NCBI GenBank assembly: GCA_029962745.1
Contig: JAPZVO010000022.1
Location: 667,923-731,922 of the forward strand
DNA length: 64,000 nucleotides
Origin: Echinometra lucunter
Lineage: Eukaryota; Echinodermata; Echinoidea; Camarodonta; Echinometridae
Direction of reading: 5' to 3'
Shown: piece after piece, positions 59,099-64,000 of the stretch
Position numbering within the stretch: the stretch's first letter is position 1
Layout: each line of letters begins with the position of its first letter
Notes under the pieces: model-generated
Database searches by the model: none
Told to the model about the DNA's origin: nothing
Seen by the model: the letters and a program-made list of their open reading frames with translations, nothing else
Made by a program: the position numbers and the translations under genes

Positions 59099-59224
59099 CT
59101 GGACATAAGATGGAGCGGGCAAACAGACAAAATACATTAAAAGGCAGAAGAAAAACAACAAAACATTAAATAGGAAGGAGAAAAGAGACAGAGTGTTAGA
59201 GAGAGAGAGAGAGAGAGAGAGAGA
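58820..59224. repeat. GA-rich array containing a two-unit 120-bp tandem repeat
   Basis: Units at about 58868-58987 and 58988-59095 share AGAGGGATATGA, ATGGCAGAGTGACGGATAAA and GAGTGAGATGAACCGACTCA. The period is 120. (GA)n tracts lie before, within and after, with a G run at 59090-59098. The minus-strand Ser/Leu frame is low-complexity translation. Confidence 0.9.
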
Positions 59225-59227
59225 AAA

Positions 59228-59626
59228 TGGCAGGTATAGAAGGACAACTCTCATTACGTTTTGTACACAACATTTCATATTTTCCCCTCAAGGTGCAGCT
59301 TGTCTCCTTCTTTGCTCAAGATACATGTATATCATGGGAAAATGTATTTGACACATGTTGAGTTCACAAAAAGACAAGCAGCATCTTTTAAAAGAGATAA
59401 TGGGGAAAATATGAAATTTTGTGTAAAAGACATATTGAAAGTTGTCCCTCTAAACCTGCCTTTTTAAAGCAACATTGCCAATTGGAGGATCGACATGGAA
59501 AGTACATTGAGACTTTTCAAACACTTCATAACTTTCTCATTTCGTAACCGATTTTGATGGAACTTTTCTCTCTATCCTCTCATTTCATTAAAGTGGATAT
59601 TTCCCCAGGGTTTTATTTTCCTTTAA
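59228..59626. mobile_element. TTAA-type foldback MITE related to 9651-10089, left arm truncated
   Basis: The intact right end, in reverse complement, reads TTAAAGGAAAATAAAACCCT then GGGGAAATATCCACTTTAAT, matching the left end of 9651-10089. The left part starts abruptly inside the arm (ATGGCAGGTATAGAAGGACA) next to a GA run, so the outer left arm is missing. Confidence 0.72.
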
Positions 59627-59655
59627 GGTTCCGTCAGTTTGAGGTCGGAGGGCAG

Positions 59656-59850
59656 GGGGTGTTTCATAAAAAAAACTGTTCGTAAAGTTACGCCTGACTT
59701 TACGAACGACTTGAATATGAAGTGCCAAAGGGGATGCCCAAAGTTTTTCCTGACGTTTTAAAAAAGTGTGATTGCATTTCCTATAATCTCCATTAAATTT
59801 TGGAAACCATAAACTTACCAATAAAAAAATGATCGTGATTAATAGTAATG
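59656..59850. mobile_element. Truncated GGGGTGTTTCATAAA foldback MITE
   Basis: The left arm matches 46446-46766 (TTCGTAAAGTTACG, GACTTTACGAACGACTTGAA, GAAGTGCCAAA) and part of the core (GGAAA, ATTGG). The right arm is not found, so this is a one-armed fragment. Confidence 0.7.
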
Positions 59851-60116
59851 TTAAACTTCAACTGCATATTTCACTTTTAGCTGATGTGATGTCTCCCCCC
59901 TAGCGGGCTCCCATTACTTTAATGGAATATTTAGGGGCCATGATTCGCTTGTTGGACTTGGTAAGAAACGACGCTTCTTGCCAGAGTATGAATACTGCTA
60001 TTTTTATTTTTCGAGCGAGAGAAGCGAGCGACCAAAAAAAATCCTTTCATGAAAGAAGTGTTATTTTGTCATCAAATTACACGAGTGTAAGAGATTATAA
60101 TATTTGGTCACCGCGT

Positions 60117-61180
60117 TGCCGAATGCCTGTGACTCTACAGTTCCTCCCCCAAAATGAGCCTATAAGTATCGATAATGAAAGAAATCATTTTGCAATAAGA
60201 AAAGTCATTTTAGATTGTGAAACTATAACTATCCCTCTACCAGTCAGTGAAGACCCCGTCTGATTCGGTCCGTTGGCGAAGAAAAAAAGATTTTTTTATA
60301 AACGGGCGTCATCAGGTCGTAGGTCCTTCCCGTCCACGTTTGGACAGATGGAGAACCCAAAGCACAATATGGAAAATCCCACTATCCCTTTGAATGGTTT
60401 TCAAAAGGAAATCGCTTTTTCTTTTTTTTTTTTGATTGGCTATGATTGGTTATGATTGGTATTGCTGTGATGTATCATCATTTATTCTTTCTGTGGTGCA
60501 ATAGTCAAAGGATCAGGGACTTTAGTAAAGCGCATTATTGGTCACTTTACTTTCATCAGTAAGAGACTAGTTTACAAATTTAATCAAATTTATGCATACT
60601 ATTTCAACAAAGAATTGCTTCAAAGATCAAGACAAGGCACTTATGACACTTTCTTATAATTTTGTCTTTTTTGTAATCACTGAATTTGATTACTTACAAA
60701 TGACCATCATCTTAAAAACTCTGAAAACTGATCATCTTTTCTCATTTATGATTTATTTTGTTATGGAAAAACATATATCCACATTCCCTTAAATTGCAAT
60801 AACAACAGTAAAAACAACAACATTAAGAATGATGATAACTATGACAAGAAATAAAATGTTTTCATTACAAGGCATTCAAACTACAAATAAAAAGACAATA
60901 GTGATTTCCTTTGCAAACAGTTAAAAAAGCAGTGTGATTTGTCTATAGTGATTTGAGGGTCCCTTTTGCTCAGATTTAGACAGTAGGGACTTGTGACATT
61001 GTTTCTAAAAAAAAAATCCCCATTTCTTTCGTGACTACTGGACCGAATCAGACAGGGTCTTCACTGACTGGTAGTGAAATAGTTATGGTTTCATAATCTA
61101 CAATGACTTTTCATATTGCAAACTGATTTCTTTCATAAATGACACCTATAGGCTCATCGTAATTTTAGGGGGACAAACTG
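60117..61180. mobile_element. Long inverted repeat pair (possible transposon), arms of about 150-180 bp
   Basis: The left arm (about 60117-60300) and the right arm (about 61000-61180) are reverse complements, with landmarks ATGAGCCTATA, ATGAAAGAAATCA, TTTGCAATA, CTACCAGTCAGTGAAGACCC and GTCTGATTCGGTCC. About 700 bp lies between, with no clear transposase. Outside the arms the phrase GAGCGA..GAAGCGAGCGACC (60018) and GAGCGAGCAAAGCGAG (61231, 61462) recurs, which may be part of the same element. Confidence 0.72.
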
Positions 61181-61184
61181 TATT

Positions 61185-61878
61185 TTGACAACTCACTAGT
61201 CCAAATGTCTGCTGTCCGAAACCACCCTCGAGCGAGCAAAGCGAGAATTTCTACGAGCAAGCGAATCAAGCAACAGACAAAAAACATCTGCTTTAAAAAG
61301 TAGACTCGTCACCAGAATTCACTACATGATTTATATATAATGCACATCTTCCTGTAGGATAGTGGAACATTTCGCTGCCCAAATATTATGATATTTTGGC
61401 TTCTCGCTGCTGGAGCAAGAGTGCTTACTGCCCGAAACAATCTTGTTTCTTGATTTTACGTGTGAGCAAAGCGAGCGACCGAGAACAAAAATTGTATAAT
61501 GAGAAGAGGTTCTAGCGTATTGCTATTCCATTCTCATAACATGAGCAATGTACATTTTATCGGAACCTTCCATTCTCATAGTGGGAAGAGGCTATTGGTC
61601 ACAGGCCATAATGATTATCTCTTTAAGTCAACTTACCGCTCGATTCCTTGCAATCTATTATCTTACTAAAATTCTATGTGAGTAGAAGAATAGTATAACA
61701 TTAGCTGGAGACACAAGATCCTTTTCTGAAACATAAGAAACATTTTTTTTTTTGTCACACCATGGGCACTGACGAAGAGTGTGACTTCGCCTTTCATTTT
61801 TGAGAGCTATGCTCCGTTTTCTTTTAAAATCTATGATTTTATTTTTCAATGGCATTCTACCAGCAACTCTGATTCTTA
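61185..61878. other. No gene recognised
   Basis: It has GAGCAAAGCGAGCGACC-like phrases and otherwise ordinary AT-rich sequence. Confidence 0.45.
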
Positions 61879-61884
61879 AATATA

Positions 61885-61923
<39 letters not shown>

Positions 61924-61934
61924 TTATATATATC
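61879..61934. repeat. (TA)n microsatellite
   Basis: TA dinucleotides with a few interruptions. Confidence 0.95.
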
Positions 61935-62016
61935 CCAAAGTAGCAGAGAGACAGAGAGACAACGAGACGACAACAACACCAACAAAAAGACAATCAGACA
62001 GACAAGGTAGGAGCTA

Positions 62017-62019
<3 letters not shown>

Positions 62020-62060
<41 letters not shown>

Positions 62061-62178
62061 GGGAGAGAGAGAGAGAAAGAGAAAGAGAGGGGACACAGAG
62101 TGTAACGAGCGTTAGGAGAGGGTGGATGGAAACAAAATGATAATAGAAAGAGAGAGAGAGAGAGAGAGGGGGGGGGAG
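62020..62178. repeat. (GA)n microsatellite
   Basis: Two GA tracts (about 62022-62090 and 62150-62170) with a G run at the end. Confidence 0.93.
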
Positions 62179-62238
62179 GTAGAAAGAGACAAAGGGGAAT
62201 TTAGCCTCATCCTTTTTTGCAATTGTACTTTTGCCATG

Positions 62239-62824
62239 TTAAAGGAGAATGCAACCCAGACATCAGTGTGCTTCCAGTGAATGAAGAAGAACAAGAAGAG
62301 TAAACAGTGAAAGTTTGAGCAAAATCGGACAATCCGTTCAAGAGTTATGAACTTTGAAAGTTTAAATAAATCCTTATTATGGGGATCCTTGAGTTGGCAA
62401 CTCCACCAGCATCTGTGATGTCATCGTGGACAACTCTCCATTCATTTTGTACAAAGAATTTCACATTTTCTTCATTTTCAAGAAAAATAAAAAATTGTTT
62501 GATTTATTATTTGTGTATGACATGGCTAAATCAATTCTGCAAGAATTTTGGGAAGAATTATGTTGATTCCTGACTTGAAATTTCATAAAAATCCATTTTT
62601 TGAAGATTTATGCACAAAATGAATGGAGAGTTGTCCACGATGACATCACAGATGTTGGCAAAGTTGCCAACTCAAGATCCCTGTAATAGGGATTTACTGA
62701 AACTTTCAAAATTCATAACTTTTGAACAGATTGTCCGATTTTGCTCAAACTTTCACTGTTTACTCTTTTTGATCATCTCCATTCACTAAGAACATACCGA
62801 TGCCTGGGTTGCATTCTCCTTTAA
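62239..62824. mobile_element. TTAA-flanked long foldback MITE (PiggyBac-like)
   Basis: TTAA at 62239-62242 and 62821-62824. The termini are near-perfect inverted repeats: AAGGAGAATGCAACCCAG at both ends. Pairing continues inward through GCAAAATCGGACAAT, AGTTATGAA, GAGTTGGCAACT, CATCTGTGATGTCATCGTGG and ACAACTCTCCATTCATTTTG, so arms are about 230 bp. The transcript of either strand would form a long hairpin. No ORF. Related fragments are at 31914-32180. Confidence 0.9.
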
Positions 62825-63690
62825 ATTGCTTTTTAACCTTGGCCCTTATTCAATAATCTCTTTTCTCGAACAATATCCCAAGGCGTCTTTTAATGTTTCT
62901 TATATGTTATACGATGTTCTAAAAGCTTGGAGCTAAAATCGCGTGACGAATTGCACCCTGTTTTCAAAGGGGACTGTCAGAGATCTATACAAGATCAATT
63001 GATTCTTCCGGCTTAAGTATTCTCTTGGAGTCGGAGAATGAATCTTGAGATTCACACCAGCAGTACCTGAAGAAAATCCAGGAGTCGAATTCTTCAAAGA
63101 GATCTTCGTGTTTGTGGCAACATCCAGAAGCAATGTTGGAATTATTCCCGATGATGTCTGGAGGTGCCTAAATTTGCATATCGATTCACTCAAAACATAC
63201 ATAATTTACGAACCAGATAATTGAGTTTAGAAAACCTTTTCCTATCTCCCATGAAAAGAATTGATTGTTTATAGTTTATACCACAAGCGCGAAAAGGTAT
63301 TGTTTTACCATGTTTACAGTCTGGTTAAATGTGTGGGAATAAAGAAAATGATACATGAAAGTTAACCTCCTTATTCTTTGTCCCATTCAATCACACTTTC
63401 ACTTAAGTGTTTAATGTAAATTTTCTGTGTACATGCATCTTTGAAGGGTTCATTTATCTTTGGTGATAAAATCAACTATTATTTCGAGTCATGAAATCAA
63501 CGGTAAAAAAGCTCACACACTTTTGTAAGTTCAAGCTGTCTATTTCATTTCATGTATTTTCACTATTTTAAAAACATCAAAATATCAACTTACATAGTTC
63601 AAAACAGTTATACAAAAGACGTGGAGAAATCATAAAACAGCCCTAGACTTGTCGATGATGATCACCCAAGTAATGTTTATAATATTACTA
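62825..63690. other. No gene firmly recognised
   Basis: An 89-codon minus-strand frame (62933-63202) is free of low complexity and could be an exon, but I recognise no domain and see no convincing splice sites. Confidence 0.4.
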
Positions 63691-63695
63691 TTACA

Positions 63696-64000
63696 TTTCG
63701 TTATTCCGAAGGTTCGTTAGTCTGAAAATGATATAAAATTCGTTAGTCCGAAAATGAAAAAAGTTCGTTATTCCGAAGGTTCGTCAATCCGAAAACGAAA
63801 TAAGGTTCGTTATTCCGAAGGTTCGTTAGTCCGAAAATAAAATAAGGTTCGTTCAGTTCCTTAGTTATTTTCGGACTAACGAACCTTATTTCATTTTCGG
63901 ACTAACGGACCTTCGGAATAACGAACCTTCGGAATAACGCCACAAATGTTCGGATTAACGAACCCTTTTTTCATTTTCGGACCAACGAACATCTAGGTAT
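63696..64000. mobile_element. Foldback palindrome of GGTTCGTTA/CCGAA short repeats, cut by the window edge
   Basis: The left half repeats CGTTATTCCGAAGGTTCGTT and CGTTAGTCCGAAAATGAAAT in alternating order. From about 63857 the right half carries the reverse complements (TTTTCGGACTAACGAACC, TTCGGAATAACGAACC). The centre is at about 63850. Architecture is like 16594-16936: inverted arms composed of short direct repeats, as in TU-type foldbacks. The right end may lie outside the window. Confidence 0.82.

Noticed and set aside
62933..63202. 89-codon minus-strand frame as an exon
   Set aside because: It looks coding-like in composition, but I recognise no family and cannot confirm splice sites. 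Transcript data would decide.

Overview
The window is eukaryotic and looks like an echinoderm genome, most likely a sea urchin. This is inferred from an AT-rich, intron-scale non-coding landscape with long G/C homopolymers, many foldback elements (two resemble the TU foldback elements described from sea urchins), tRNA-derived SINEs, and a deuterostome-type neuropeptide receptor. Only one host protein-coding gene is convincing: an intronless class A GPCR resembling the QRFP (RFamide) receptor, seen twice at 12733-13887 and 24860-26014, both minus strand.

Layout. Positions 1-7197 hold most of a Ty3/Gypsy LTR retrotransposon on the minus strand: about 2.2 kb of 5' LTR with an internal 69-bp tandem array, a primer-binding site, gag, and an intact pol (protease, RT, RNase H, integrase with GPY module). 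Gag and pol overlap in the -1 frame at a canonical GGGAAAC slippery heptamer followed by a predicted stem. There is a 60-bp tandem repeat in the 3' UTR, and only the first 104 bp of the 3' LTR lies inside the window. Positions 7198-18500 (copy A) and 19065-30606 (copy B) are the same roughly 11.4-kb sequence in the same orientation, separated by exactly 500 N. Copy A stops at the gap; copy B runs on without a break. This fits two haplotype contigs placed end to end better than a biological tandem duplication. The copies differ by three insertions: the Gypsy element and a 167-bp foldback MITE in A only, and a 488-bp TTAA-flanked MITE in B only. In the receptor gene I count 11 substitutions, all at third codon positions and synonymous, plus four 1-nt indels in B that break and finally restore the frame. 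I read the indels as sequencing errors.

From 30607 to 64000 I find no convincing coding gene. The region holds nonautonomous transposons and simple repeats: hAT-like elements with 8-bp target duplications (33064-33550, 43317-43666), TTAA-flanked PiggyBac-like foldbacks (62239-62824 and relatives), two related foldback families sharing GGGGTGTTTCA termini, a SINE (33979-34168), LINE-like 3' tails, microsatellites, local duplications, and a palindrome built of short repeats at the right edge. No operon-like or new multi-gene system is visible. The most interesting items are the recoding signal in the Gypsy element, the haplotype comparison that exposes insertion polymorphisms, and the foldback elements built from short internal repeats.
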